A stretch of DNA of 64,000 nucleotides from Phialophora verrucosa (Eukaryota; Ascomycota; Eurotiomycetes; Chaetothyriales; Herpotrichiellaceae): assembly GCA_002099365.1 (NCBI GenBank), contig MSED01000004.1, positions 1,674,001 to 1,738,000 on the forward strand, written 5' to 3'. A model generated the notes under the pieces. That model was not told the DNA's origin, made no database searches, and saw only the letters and a list, made by a program, of their open reading frames with translations. Positions 10,804-21,937 of the stretch are shown piece after piece. A program made the translations under genes and the position numbers. The number at the start of each line of letters is the position of its first letter. Within the stretch, counting starts at the first letter, position 1.

Positions 10804-13457
10804 TTATGACTCGCCGTCATACTCCTCGAGCTCCCGCTCAAGTTCTCGCGCCAACTCATCATCCGAATCTTCCACTGCCGCCTCTTCACGCTCTTCTGCC
10901 TCCTCTACCTCTCGTTGCTCGCGACGGATTTGAGCGTCTGTTGTGTCTGCCGGTGTGTCGGTGGCTTCTGATTCGCGTTCACTGTCAATGTTTTTGACCT
11001 TCTTCAGACCACTGCCCGTACCATTCCTCTTGCGTCCTGGGGATCGATCCACGTCGCTGGCTGAGCTATTGTCTGCGTCGTCTTCTTCTCTTCTCCTCTT
11101 GCCTGTACGGCTGTCTCGGACACTCAGGGCAGAGCTCACTGAATCGGTATCACTTTCACTCTCAGCGTCACTGCCAAGAAATTCCTTCAGCTCCGCATCG
11201 ATATCGGCCCATTCGTCTTGATTGATGGTGACCGGGCTGCCATCATCGACAACTTCCTCGTAACGCTCGGCCCCGTCGTCATTCGAGGTGTCGAGTTTGA
11301 GCTTTTTCCGTTTGGGTTGGTCGTCTTCAGTGTCCAGCCCTGTCGTCTCCCCGTCTGACGAACTGAGAAGGAAATCATTGGCATTGGCGCCTGCCTTGTC
11401 GATACTGTCATCTAGCTCGCTTGAAGGGTCATGCTTCTGCTTCTGGACCCCTTCCAGCAGGTATGGGCGTTCATCCAATTTGCGCCATTGTTGCATAGAT
11501 GCTATCAGCCATGGCGTACCGACGACCTTGATGCCACGCTTCACCGCTTGCTTGACCTTGGCAGTGCCTGGCCGGGCGGCGATCACGTGGGTGACATCCC
11601 TCGATATCTTGTCTGTGATGGTGGCGCCGAACGTCTTAGCCCACGTGCTGATGTCGGCATTCTGGATATCAGTTCCCAGTGGTAAGACGCCACTGAAGAC
11701 AATCCTTACACCTGCCAGGACTCTCATTTTCATGGCTGGCATGACTCTCTTGATGTCGGGCACGAGCCTCAGCTCCAAGGACTGGCCCTCGTTGTCGTCT
11801 CGACTTGGCAGTGGCTCCTTACGCTTGCCAGTCAGTTCCGCAACCCGGCCGCCTTTACCTCCTAGACGCTTTCGGTCGTATTCAGCAAAGAAAGCTTCAT
11901 GTACCTTTGTCAATGTCGCCTCGAGGTGGATGAGCTCCTCGTCATCATTTTTCAGAATGCTGTGTCGCGCTTTCTGCTTGTGGTTGGAATTCGACTCCGA
12001 CGAGTCCGAAGAGTCCGAAGAGTCCGATTCTGTGGACTGGAACGAAGCCGCCTCGCCAGTTGCCGCTGCTTCAGCCTCGTCCTTCTGGTCTTGCTGTAGC
12101 TGCATTTTGAGAAGGGGCTTGTCTTCTAATTGAACCTTGATGATCTCTTCTTGGTCTTTGGTTTGCAGTTCTCGCACTGCAGGACTGTCACTACCGCTCA
12201 TTGCGATCAGCTGTTCCAGTGCGGCAGTACCATTTTGAATGGTGGATGTTCCGTCTTCGGCCTTGCCATTGTGCTCACTTTCGCCATTTGCCTCGTTGTC
12301 CGCTCCGTTGGCGGCAATCTTCTTGGGTTCAGCTTTTGGTGTGGCTTGAATCTCTTGCTTCTTGGGCAGGAAACTGGAGTTGATGTCACCGATGCCAACA
12401 AAGAAGTCGAAGGGAGTGACGCGAATGAGGTTGGCGCTCCATTTCCAGACGTCACCTCTGTCGTCAATGATGACCACCATCCTAGTGTCAACGGGAAACA
12501 GCCTCTCCAAGTTCTTAGCAATCATGCTGCCGCTCTCGTCTCGACTGAGTATGCGGTCACTGAAGTACTTCTTTTCAGGGTCGACGAGTTTAGCAATTTC
12601 TGTAGCATATTGACGCGTTCCCATGGTGTATATGTGGAGTTCGTAGAGCTGTGAGATATGCTCCAGGAACTCGGCGAGACCAGGTCTCAACTTGATATAG
12701 TACCAGCAGCCCTTCATACCGGGACCGTCATCGGTCAGTTGGAACGCGCGCACGTCGCTCACGGCGTCGTGGTTCGGGTTGTCCTTGTCTTCCATCCACT
12801 CTCTTATGGTGGGCTCAACCGCTGCATGTATGATTGTTTGATCGAGATCGACCACCAGTGAGAGCTTGCGGGAAGACAGGAGGCGCCGCTTGGCCTCTTC
12901 GTCGATCCTGCTTGCTTCTTCTTTACTGATGGTAAGGTGAGCGGTATCGTGGGCCATGCGGATGGGAGCGCGATCAGTATCTGTAGTTTCGCTTCCCACT
13001 GCGACACTAGCTACCATTAGCCCTTGTTCAGCACCCTGCCAGCACCGATGCACCTACATGGTCATGTCTTTACCGCAATTGATACACATGCCAAGAGCCT
13101 GGACAGCATGCGTACACTCCTCTTCGATTTCGCATACGTCGACACTGCGCGCCAGTCAGAGAGCAGTCCTTGACAGATAACCTTGGGCACTTACGGCGCT
13201 GTGAGGACGTCCCCTTGCCATACCCGCCATGCTTTGATCGTGCCTTCAAGAGTGGAGGAGAAATGGGTCACAAACTTCTTTTCCACCCAGGGTATGTCTT
13301 CCTCTTTCCTTACCTCATACCGTTCCTCCTGTCTCAGCTTAATCGTGTATGAGTATAAGAAGATCGCATCGTTGCGGGCAACAGGTTCGCCGACCAGTTT
13401 CTCGATCTTCGTAATTGTGATGGGGTAGTGGAGGTTTTTGGGGAGTCGGAGTAACAT
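10804..13457 (-). CDS. fcp1: RNA polymerase II CTD phosphatase Fcp1
   Basis: Removes phosphate from the C-terminal domain of the RNA polymerase II large subunit, recycling the enzyme in the nucleus. Three exons read from the right: 13457-13195, 13144-13058 and 13006-10804. The introns are 50 nt (gtaagt...gcgcag) and 51 nt (gtaggt...gctag); together they give 850 residues. Exon 1 encodes a lipoyl/biotinyl-like N-terminal domain (LRLPKNLHYPITITKIEKL). Exon 2 encodes a Cys/His cluster (CTHAVQALGMCINCGKDM) typical of Fcp1. Exon 3 carries the catalytic DxDxT motif as VVDLDQT (D170, D172), the FCPH domain (IYTMGTRQYATEIAKLVDP, VVIIDDRGDVW) and a BRCT domain at about 548-640 (ending near GTPWLIASMQQWRKL). 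The acidic, Ser-rich C-terminus is family-typical. A model starting in exon 3 alone (13053) would lose the N-terminal domain. Confidence 0.95.
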
Positions 13458-14607
13458 GCCGGACGCGACAGTAACATTGATCGGAGCATGTAGGTTTCTC
13501 TGAGGAGAGGCGGATCAAGTTGGAGAGCGCACCGTGTCGAATGGGCAGCAACAGGCTCCGAACCGTCTCAGCTGCGCCAAAATGACGAGGCTCGCTAAAC
13601 GTTGTGCGCACAGAGGTCGAGGCACTCGGTTATGGCTAAGTATCGCTGCGGAAGGTACCTCCTACTATCTGCGGATTTCGGCCTACCCAGGCAATGCGAC
13701 TTTTGTATGAACTAACGGCCCTCGGAGTAGCGCGATGCGAATGGTGATGGGATTGTTGTAACGGCGAGGAGAAGGAATGTAAAAGTGCGTTTGTGGGTGG
13801 TGTAGCTGCAGTAGGAGAAACAATGACTCTGTCGGTCAGCTGTTGTGCGAGACAACAGAACCTGGAATGAGTTCTGTTCGTGGATGGATCAATTGTCCGT
13901 GGTGTCGAAATGCGCGTGTGGGTGAGGGAACGGCGAGGCGAGGCAGGGTCCGTCGGCAAGTTGGATGCGGAGAGGCAAGCAGGTACACCGGGGCTGTGTA
14001 CACGCACTGGCCGTCGTTGGTCAAAGAGATGGATGGCTAGTTCAGGTGCTATGTGGACAGCTTTCGAGTTTGATTGATGGGTTCGGACAAGCTCCAGAAC
14101 AGCTCAATTGCGCTGGGTGCAGTGGAGGTACATTGGGTATCCGAGGGTGGACATTCCACTCACAGCAGTCCGGCGAGCTTCTTTTATGTTCAGACAAACA
14201 CCTCCACACCAGGAGCCACCAATCATACTCACGAGGAACGAAGGGATCCGACGGCTGCCCGCTAACTCGATGCCGTCACTGCAGGGGACTGCTGCCAAAA
14301 GACGCATCAAAGACCGTCATGCGATCACGAGACCTATTCTCTCCATCAACAGATTACGGAATGCCTGCCATGGCAAAGCCCGACTTGGAGTTTATCATTG
14401 ATATTGTATGTGGTACTTTTCCCGACAGTGCCTGCGCCAATACAACACTGCTAGAGTAGTGTTGATGTACACGATTAAGCAGGGGGTAAGAAGCCACAGA
14501 CTGTACACCGCACCCCGATCCCGTCGCCCAGGTTGTGGTTCAATTTCCGGTCCCTTTCAGCACCAACCATTTCGCGCACAGTACACACAGGCACGACTAA
14601 AGCTCAT
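13458..14607. other. Intergenic region between fcp1 and pep2
   Basis: About 1.15 kb holding the fcp1 promoter and the pep2 terminator, both for minus-strand genes. Several short frames exist on both strands, but their translations are biased and lack domains. Nothing specific is recognised. Confidence 0.4.
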
Positions 14608-15962
14608 TTACTTGGATTTAGCCAGAGCGACTGAGTCGCTGCCCAGGTCATAGACGCTGTACCATTTTCGCAAGAAGCTGCAACATCACATTAGCAAAAC
14701 GTACGATCAGAGATGGTGTCGAGATTACTGACCTATCACCAAGAATCGCAAGAGGCCCGGTAGGAGCCGGGAAGTCCATGCCCATGAAACTGCTGATACA
14801 AGACCCCTGGACTTCGAGGATGTAGTCGTAAGCGGTGATGGAGAAGTTGTAGCCGCTGAGCGTGAAAGAAATGTCCGGCAGCGAGTCTCGCTTGTCGCAT
14901 TCGACAGTGTATTGGCCATTGAATCCCTTCTTGGCACCGATTTCCTTGTTGAGTAGCTCGGCGAGTGTGCTGGGCAGGGCAATGAGCGAAGTGCCGGTGT
15001 CGAGGATAACACCGGTGTTGTCAAGGTCAGCGGTAGCCTCTCCAAAGGTGATCGAGTCAAGGTTGACTTCCCAGTAAGCCTTTCGTCGGAGCGGGATCTT
15101 GATCAGCTTGCCAGTGTAGTGGCTGCTGTCAACACCACCAAAGGTAGCCTCAGATTCGGTACCGTCGTCGGTGTTGCCGAGATAGAAAGCAAAGACGGGC
15201 TCGTCGAGGAGCTTCTGGTCGATCATGTTGTAGAATGGGGGAGGGATGTGATTGACAGAGATGGTGTCGTAGCCGAGACCCAAAATGCCATCGAAACGGC
15301 CAAACGCAAAGGCCAAACCTGGCTCACTGGTCGCCTCTCCGAACAATTGGTCCTTTATCTTAAGGTCTCCAATGCGCAGAACGTCTTGAGAGATAAAGCC
15401 GGCCACTTCACCAGAGCCATATCGAATGCCGAAGTCGGAGCCGTTCTTCTTATAGGTAGAGGAAGCGGACGAGTCGTACTTCTGGTGAAGGTAGCAGGCA
15501 ATGGAGCCGCAGGAGGTGCTGGGAACCCAGAGGTTGGAGCTGCCGGTGTCGAGGACGACCTTGAATTCCTGTGCGGGCGTCCCGAGAGCAATGGTGCTGA
15601 AATCTACATGGAATCAGCTAGATGCATATAAAGATGTGGCGGCATTGATTACATTGCGCATTTAGGAAGTTCTCGACCGGAACATCATGCGGGCCATCAG
15701 GGTGGATAGAGGTATCTCTAAAGATATCTTCAGACGGACCGCCGATGGGCTTCTGCGTATATTTGTGGCGGAGGGCTCGCATATGGTCGTCAATGTTGGC
15801 AGCGCCCTGTTATTCAAGGTCAGAAAATGCATGTCGAGTGAGATGGAGTAGCCAACTTACCAGTTGATCCGACAATGGCACCTTCTGAAGCTTCATGCGA
15901 TGCATGCCAGCATCGGCGGCACCGAGCAGCGCAGCTGCTGCGATGACGAGACTGTTCTTCAT
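14608..15962 (-). CDS. PEP2: Vacuolar aspartic endopeptidase, proteinase A (saccharopepsin)
   Basis: Pepsin-family protease of the vacuole lumen that activates other vacuolar hydrolases. Four exons read from the right: 15962-15861, 15806-15653, 15603-14733 and 14677-14608. The introns are 54, 49 and 55 nt (gtaagt...aacag, gtaatc...tgtag, gtcagt...tgcag). They join to 398 residues, the usual length. A signal peptide (MKNSLVIAAAALLGAADA) is followed by a propeptide (GMHRMKLQKVPLSDQL...). The mature enzyme begins near YFSTIALGTPAQEF. Both catalytic motifs are intact: DTGSSNLWVP (Asp about 104) and ILDTGTSLIALP (Asp about 287). The last exon supplies the family C-terminus FLRKWYSVYDLGSDSVALAK. 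Reading on through the final intron would replace that conserved end with an unrelated tail, so the splice is required. Identification is firm. Confidence 0.96.
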
Positions 15963-16548
15963 TGTAGCTACCACCAATTGCCAACGCAGACAAAGAAAAT
16001 AGACTGCAAGAGATGAAAGTTGGGATGAAAGGACGATAAGGAGGAAAGGAGAGAGGCAGGTTGTTGATTGGGATGAGAGGGTCGCCTAGATGACTGTCGC
16101 ACCAAGTGAGCGATGGCGCTGGCACTCAATCGCGGGCTGTCTTGTGAGCACAATGACGGCAACAGTGGCCCAGTCTCCACTAACTCCAGGCACCACTGAT
16201 TCACCCACTGCCACGACAACACCCGCCGGAGCCGCGGCCTCCGCAGCTCCCAACAAGACAAACTACGCAAACTCCACAAACTCTACAAACATCCTGGAGG
16301 TGCTGTTCTATTTTGAAGTCATATGGAATCCACCCCGGCCGGTTTTATTATCAGTGATGCTTTCACAATAGTGCCTGCCAGGCAAGTAGAGCTGCAGGCA
16401 GAACTCTCGATTGTGATGACACATATTACCCCTAAATGACGATGGATGACGAAAGCAGGCGAGGGACGAAGAGTTCTAGTATCCGAGCTCGCCGCGTCGA
16501 ACACAGAGTATTATATCTTGTCTACTAGCGGATTGAGTCGGCACGTGA
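15963..16548. other. Intergenic region, pep2 promoter
   Basis: About 590 nt between the pep2 start and the stop codon of the WKF-domain gene. A purine-rich stretch on the plus strand (aggaggaaaggagagaggc, near 16039-16057) is a pyrimidine-rich tract on the pep2 strand and may be its leader. No gene is seen. Confidence 0.4.
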
Positions 16549-17706
16549 TCAATCAGAGTCAGAGCCATCATCAGAACTGGACTCGCTGTCGCTACCACTG
16601 CTTGAAGTTTCGTCCTCGAATGTATGACCATTCGACGCCTGGCCGCCACTTTCCTCGCTCTCACTCTCAGTGTCGCTTGAGTCCGAACTGGAACTGGAGC
16701 TGGAACTGTCGTAATCAACAATCGCGGTTCTATTCTTCCTCTTCTTAACCTTCGGCGGTGGGCTGTGGTCAACACCACCGGCCTGCTCTGTCCCTGTTTT
16801 TGATATACCATTCAACCGCAGGGAACCCTCGTCAAGGTCGATCGCCCACAGCACGATCTTTGAGCGTGGCTGCGCTCGAATCCAAGATCGGTATATCGGG
16901 TCTTGTTCGTCGTCGTTCTCGTGTGCCGAATCTGAAATCGGCGAATTGGCCAATTCGGCCTTGAAACGTTGAGCATATTGCTCGTCTCGTCCTGACGTGG
17001 ACGAGGCATCAGCCGCATTGATATCCTTCTGTCCCTCGTTTTCCTTCGCCACCAACTCTATGCAGTGTGACTTCAGCCGCTCGCGAGCCCCAGTTCCTTT
17101 CAGCCCCTGAATGTACCTTGCGAGGGCAAGATCATAATCTCGGGGGATATCGCTGTCCGAGAAGATATGTTTTAGGATCCAGGTCTCTCGGTTTTTGTTG
17201 AATTTCCAGCTTGGTCGTGCTATATTGTATTGCGTGAGATAGTCGAGCGCTGTGTTGGCTTTTGGAACGAGGAGCTGCTGAGATTTTTTGGCCGTCTTTT
17301 TCTTGGCCTTCTTGCCCGCAGCTGAGGCCTGAGCTTCCGCGACGGTCGACTCACCGTGAGCGAGGTCGCCGTTCGCTGTAACAGATGCGTCCTTCGTATC
17401 AGCGGAGAACGATACTTGTTTCTTCAAGGTTCTCTTTGACGACAACCCGTTGTTCCCTGTAGCGTTCTGAGATGGGCTTGAAGTGATTGATGAGTGTTCC
17501 AGAGTTCCCTTGGGCTTGCCGTCAGTCTTCTGCTTTTTCTTTGGTGGCTCTGTCGTGTTTGGTCCTGGCCTCTTGGACGAAAGGGTTGTAATAGCCTGTT
17601 GTTCCGCTACGACCTTGGCAGCGTGAGGAGTGGCCTCAGGCACCTCTTGTGCATATTTGAGCTTAAGTCCGAGCCTCTTCCAAGCTGGAATCCCACTCTG
17701 GCCCAT
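16549..17706 (-). CDS. WKF-domain protein (C7orf50 family)
   Basis: Single frame of 385 residues. The WKF domain lies at about 150-215. It is recognised by ALDYLTQYNIARPSWKFNKN, with the diagnostic Trp-Lys-Phe, then ETWILKHIFSDSDIPRDYDL and LARYIQGLKGTGARERL. The region before it is basic (KKKQKTDGKPKG, KKAKKKTAKKSQQ), suggesting a nuclear or nucleolar protein, as reported for human C7orf50. The C-terminal 60 residues are an acidic Ser/Asp/Glu tail with an eight-serine run. The start MGQSGIPAWKRLGLKLKYA looks like the conserved N-terminus. The molecular role is not established; a link to ribosome biogenesis is only suggested by localisation of the family. It shares a short divergent promoter with the proteasome alpha-1 gene. 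Confidence 0.88.
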   Translation of the reverse strand: MGQSGIPAWKRLGLKLKYAQEVPEATPHAAKVVAEQQAITTLSSKRPGPNTTEPPKKKQKTDGKPKGTLEHSSITSSPSQNATGNNGLSSKRTLKKQVSFSADTKDASVTANGDLAHGESTVAEAQASAAGKKAKKKTAKKSQQLLVPKANTALDYLTQYNIARPSWKFNKNRETWILKHIFSDSDIPRDYDLALARYIQGLKGTGARERLKSHCIELVAKENEGQKDINAADASSTSGRDEQYAQRFKAELANSPISDSAHENDDEQDPIYRSWIRAQPRSKIVLWAIDLDEGSLRLNGISKTGTEQAGGVDHSPPPKVKKRKNRTAIVDYDSSSSSSSSDSSDTESESEESGGQASNGHTFEDETSSSGSDSESSSDDGSDSD

Positions 17707-18114
17707 CGTCGATTGTTATGTCCACATCGACAGCCTATTTGTTTGCAGAAGGGGGCAGTTCAGCAGTAATGTCGTCCAAGAGCAGATATCACCGAGTTAG
17801 AAGAAATTTAGAATGTTCGCTGCAGCTGAGGTTGATGGGCTGACCAATGGCGAAGTTTTCCATCTCCCCGATGGTGAGTGGCTGTGCATGAGCCACTGTG
17901 GCTCGTGCAAAGGCAAGGCAAGGCAACGCGCCGTTGCGTGTCCTGCACCCTGAGATTGAGGATGGTGAACACCACCTTATTCGCTTCAAAAGTCACAACA
18001 GAAGTCTTCGTCTCACTACTCTGAACAACGCTACACCTCTTCTCTCGGTCGTTTCCCCAAAGCTGGACTGAGTTTTGCAACTGGTTTGTTGGACCTCGGT
18101 CGACGGAAGTCAAG
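17707..18114. promoter_or_regulatory. Short divergent promoter, WKF-domain gene / proteasome alpha-1
   Basis: Only 408 nt separate the two start codons, so the two genes probably share promoter elements. The plus-strand leader before the proteasome start is pyrimidine-rich (acctcttctctcggtcgttt, about 18035-18054). I cannot assign a specific factor site. Confidence 0.5.
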
Positions 18115-19195
18115 ATGTCAGGTTGGTACTTTTGATGGTGTTGGTAGCTGTAGCTGGGTCGGACACACCGAGCTGACCATTCTCCCATCAGGTTCCGCGG
18201 GTTATGATCGACATATTACCATCTTCTCCGATCAGGGCCGGTTATATCAAGTCGGTAGGTCCTTCGATTCCTGGACTTCCACTGCTTTCATTTACGATCT
18301 CTCCGCCGTCGCATCCTCCCAAATTCAACTCAAGAGCCGCGCTGGACGAGAGGCCAAAGAACCCCTGCTTATGTTCACGTCCAGAATATGCCTTCAAAGC
18401 AATTACCGCAGCCAACATCACGTCCGTGGGAGTCAGAGGGAAGACATGCGCTGTGGTGTTGTCACAAAAGAAGGTCCCGGTATGGAATAATCCGCCAGGT
18501 GGTCAATGGCCCTGCTCCAACTGCTAACACTTGCCCAGGACAAACTGATCGACCCGTCCTCAGTCTCCCATGTCTTCAAGATCTCACCGTCGATCGGATG
18601 TGTCATGACTGGCTCAATCGCTGATGCCCGAGCCTCGGTCGTTCGTGCGAGATCAGAGGCCGCAGAATTCAGGTACAAAAATGGATACGAAATGCCTTGT
18701 GACGTTCTGGCCAAACGATTGGCCAACATCAATCAGGTGTACACACAACGGGTACGTCAAAATCTGCTGAGTCGCAGGACCAAGAACCAGGCTAATGGCT
18801 CGTTGCAGGCCTACATGCGACCATTGGGCGTGGCCACGACGCTGATCTCAGTCGACGACGAGTTCGGCCCCCAGCTCTACAAATGTGATCCAGCAGGCTA
18901 TTATGTTGGTTACAAAGCAACGGCGTCTGGACCCAAGCAACAAGAGGCACTCAATCACCTTGAGAAGAAGCTGAAGAACAAGGAACATGCTCCCGGCAGC
19001 TGGGAGGAAGTCGTCGAGCTAGGCATCAGCACTCTCAGCACGGTCTTGAGCGTGGACTTCAAGAAAGGCGAATTGGAGATTGGCATCGTGGGTGGGCCAA
19101 GAGCTGACGGAAAGGAGGGCACGGATAATGAGTTCAGGAGGTTGACGGAAGATGAGATTGAGGAACGTCTCCAGGCCATTGCGGAACGTGATTGA
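18115..19195 (+). CDS. SCL1: 20S proteasome subunit alpha-1 (Scl1 / PSMA6)
   Basis: Outer-ring alpha subunit of the 20S proteasome core. Five exons: 18115-18121, 18192-18254, 18385-18479, 18539-18751 and 18809-19195, giving 254 residues. The first coding exon is only 7 nt (ATGTCAG) and splices to GTTCCGCGGGTTATGATCG, giving MSGSAGYDRH. The alpha-type N-terminal signature is intact (GYDRHITIFSDQGRLYQVEYAFKA). It is followed by the conserved VRGKTCAVVLSQKKVPDKL, AEFRYKNGYEMPCDVLAKR and YTQRAYMRPLGV, the last spanning a splice junction. GYYVGYKATASGPKQQEA matches the alpha-1 subgroup. The C-terminus EIEERLQAIAERD also matches Scl1. Alpha subunits are non-catalytic, so no active-site Thr is expected. 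Identification is firm. Confidence 0.96.
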
Positions 19196-20349
19196 GTGTA
19201 TTCTCCCCCATGACTGATCGAAACACACAGCATTGGGTGTACCTTATTTTTGGCCCCGAAAATGACGACGGCTTCAACAACCACGCTGGACAGGGGTCAG
19301 TCCGGTTCAGCTTCACCGCACGGGAAAATAGAGTATGGGGAGTTTCTGGGGACCATTGGTCGGGCCACATTCAGCAACAGTTTGAGGCTGACGGCGACCA
19401 TATTCGTGGGTCACGTCACGGTTTGGTGTTAGGACACTCAGGTCTTTCCTCGTGAGACAGCGGTATACGGGGACGAATCCACCTTAATCCGGGTCTCGAC
19501 CTGTAACTAGAGCGTCAGATGAGTCTCAGGTACGGCCGTCGAACCCGATCCAGCCTCATTGCCGTGTCTATGCGTGAATGCGAGTGGACACCAGCACAGC
19601 CGACATGGGGGTTCTGTGGCTCACCTGTGGCTGCTTGAGGCTGGAAGAGAGGTGAGGAGATGGAAAAACAATTGATCCAGGAGCTGTAAGGTTTGAGCAG
19701 ATGGCATTCAAGCCACCGATTCATAAAATCGCTTTCTCGACGACAGAAGTAGCCGTTCCAGGAGCAAAATCCCGCGCCAACGATTCTTGCGCTATGCAGA
19801 AGCGAGGTGAAGGTGGAGGATGAAAATAGACAGATGGACCAGTAATGCGCGCCGAAGGGCAAAGAAGGCTTTTCAGCTTGCAGCGCCGTTTGCACGCCAT
19901 GTGAGAAGCCATGCGCCTGTTCCTGCCGCAAACGAACAGGCCAGATGCAAGTGGTGTCACTGTGTGGCCTCTGTCCCTCGCAGTTGCAGCAGGGCTATCT
20001 GCTCAGCCGTCCGCATTCGACCAAGGCGCCGGGCTTAACTCTTTACCTGAAGGCCAGCGGGCCCGGGCAGGTATAGCGTGGCCCGAGACCCTCGTCGACA
20101 GGTAAAGGCTAAGCGGCCCTGGCGTGTAGCATGATTGGCTTCCACGCTCGCCTGTTTCCAATGCAGCGACGACGCCTCCAACGCTTTCCATTTCCAAACA
20201 CCAGCGATCCTCCACTCACACTCGCGCTTCAGCAAGCTCCACCTCGCTGCATTTCTGCTTCGACTGCACATGGCCATTTCCAACGCCTCGTCTGCGATTT
20301 CCATCTTGCCGACATTCCAACCCACCGCGCCATCGGTCCAGTCAGCGTC
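19196..20349. other. Intergenic region downstream of proteasome alpha-1
   Basis: About 1.15 kb with the proteasome gene's terminator and the upstream region of the next plus-strand gene. I see no coding exon with supported content. Confidence 0.4.
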
Positions 20350-21937
20350 ATGGCCCAGAATTCCGTGGCTTGCACGCCGCCTGCTGATCGAGACAGCGAA
20401 AAGTCGGAAACTACAGCAGAGCCTCGACTGATCCACCGCCTGCGCTGCAGCGTCCCGACATGCTCTGCAGTGAGGCAGTGTCCAATAGTCATTCTCCATC
20501 AACCCAAGCACGCTGGTGGCCGACCACAGCCGTGACGGCCATCGCTCTGTCTTCCTCTGCCTCATCGACCCTCCCCCTGGCCTAGTGCTGTGAGACTTGC
20601 CTCCAGCTTCACCGTCGCTAACGGACTGTTCTGTTTATTTCTCAGACAGCTGGAAACTCTACTCCATTTCCCTATGACGCTACGGCCCGGTCCCCTATCT
20701 TCATGACCGAGTTTGGCTCCTGACTGGTCATCTGTCACGAAAGCCACGAGATTGAGGCCACAACGCCGTGTCTACGGACAGGCTGTATCCGCTCCGAGCA
20801 TTGCCCTCTTGATCCGTTTGTAGATGAGCTCTCTGAGCCGCCATTGTCCATAAGAATGCTCTCATCACCGCGCTCAACGGTTGTCTCCTCCTCACGGCAT
20901 TCCAAGTTGCGACAAGTTGAGCCCGCGGTCCGAGACCTCAACCATACTTCTGTGAAGGACCTCGACATCCTTGCGAAGGAAAGACCCATTGGACCTGCGC
21001 CGTCCGTCGAGCCACTGCTTGTCGACCACCAGACTTCATCTGATTTGGCCAACTCGCCGTTCGCAATGGCTGATGGACGTGTGTCTCACCGTAATTCCTC
21101 GACTCCCAGTGGCGATGAGTGTGAAAGGGACGGCTCGGCTGACCAATTGGTGTCGCAGTGAACGAAGCTCGCGCCATGCGCGTGATGGAACTCATGAACG
21201 ACTTCCGCACGCTGCAGATACACATCAATTCGCTGATCACACGAAGTGAGGCAACCCCGCCAGACCAGCAATCATACTACCTCGACGGCTACGTGGTCCT
21301 GCGACAATGCGCGGCCGAATCGCAGGCGGTCCTAGCCGGTCACTTCAATCCCGGCAGCCTTGGAATCCAGGCCGGCAACGTCCCTGAAACCGAAGTTCAG
21401 AAGGCGACTTTGCAACGGTGCGATATCAGCTAGTTGTCACTGTTGGACGAGGGACTAACACGTTGATAATTAGGATCATCCTGGACGCCTCTACGAGAAG
21501 GTTCCAGGCGCACAAAATCTACCTACGGGCATCCGCTGCGATGCGATGGGTTCAGATGCGCGCCCAAGTCTTGAGAGGCGAGAAGCCAGCAGCAAAGCAC
21601 CTCAACGCTCTACGGGCCGTCGATCAAAGACTCCGTCAGGTACGTTTTTCCAACCATGCCGATCGCGATCTGTTGCATCCCCACACCATCTCGCGCGCTC
21701 GCTACGAGAACCACGTGGTGGACATGCTGAGAGAGGAAGTGATCGGCATCTCGCAGGAGATGGCCCCCAAAGGTGCCCAGGCCTGGCAGCTAATCGATGA
21801 CCCAACAGGAACTCAACGAAATCACCGATGAGCACGTCGTCAGGGACCTTCGCAACGCAGACCGGCGAAAGGGCTACTGGATCGATGAGGACCCGACTTT
21901 GGAGCGCATGCTTGGATGGATCCGAATGCAGAGGTGA
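20350..21937 (+). CDS. Multi-exon gene of unknown function, model partly uncertain
   Basis: I do not recognise this protein. A consistent model joins 20350-20469, 20646-20689, 20744-21090, 21159-21417, 21474-21639 and 21809-21937 into 354 residues. The last three exons are the best supported. They encode a helical, charged C-terminal half: MRVMELMNDFRTLQIHINSL, KIYLRASAAMRWVQMRAQVL, LRAVDQRLRQ joined to ELNEITDEHVVRDLRNADRR, and finally PTLERMLGWIRMQR before the TGA. The N-terminal half is Ser/Pro/Cys-containing and less certain. Its second intron would use a weak gtcccc donor (20690), and intron 3 has a gtaatt donor (21091). The last intron (169 nt) is unusually long here and is open in frame. 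Coiled-coil-like content suggests a structural or binding role, but this is inference. Confidence 0.55.

Noticed and set aside
11288..12133. 281-codon plus-strand frame opposite fcp1
   Set aside because: Antisense mirror of the Ser/Asp/Glu-rich part of Fcp1; its composition (Ser/Leu-rich) is what the complement of that coding sequence produces.
14530..14560. GGTTCAATTTCC, resembling a tRNA B-box
   Set aside because: No matching A-box or cloverleaf arms in the flanking sequence.
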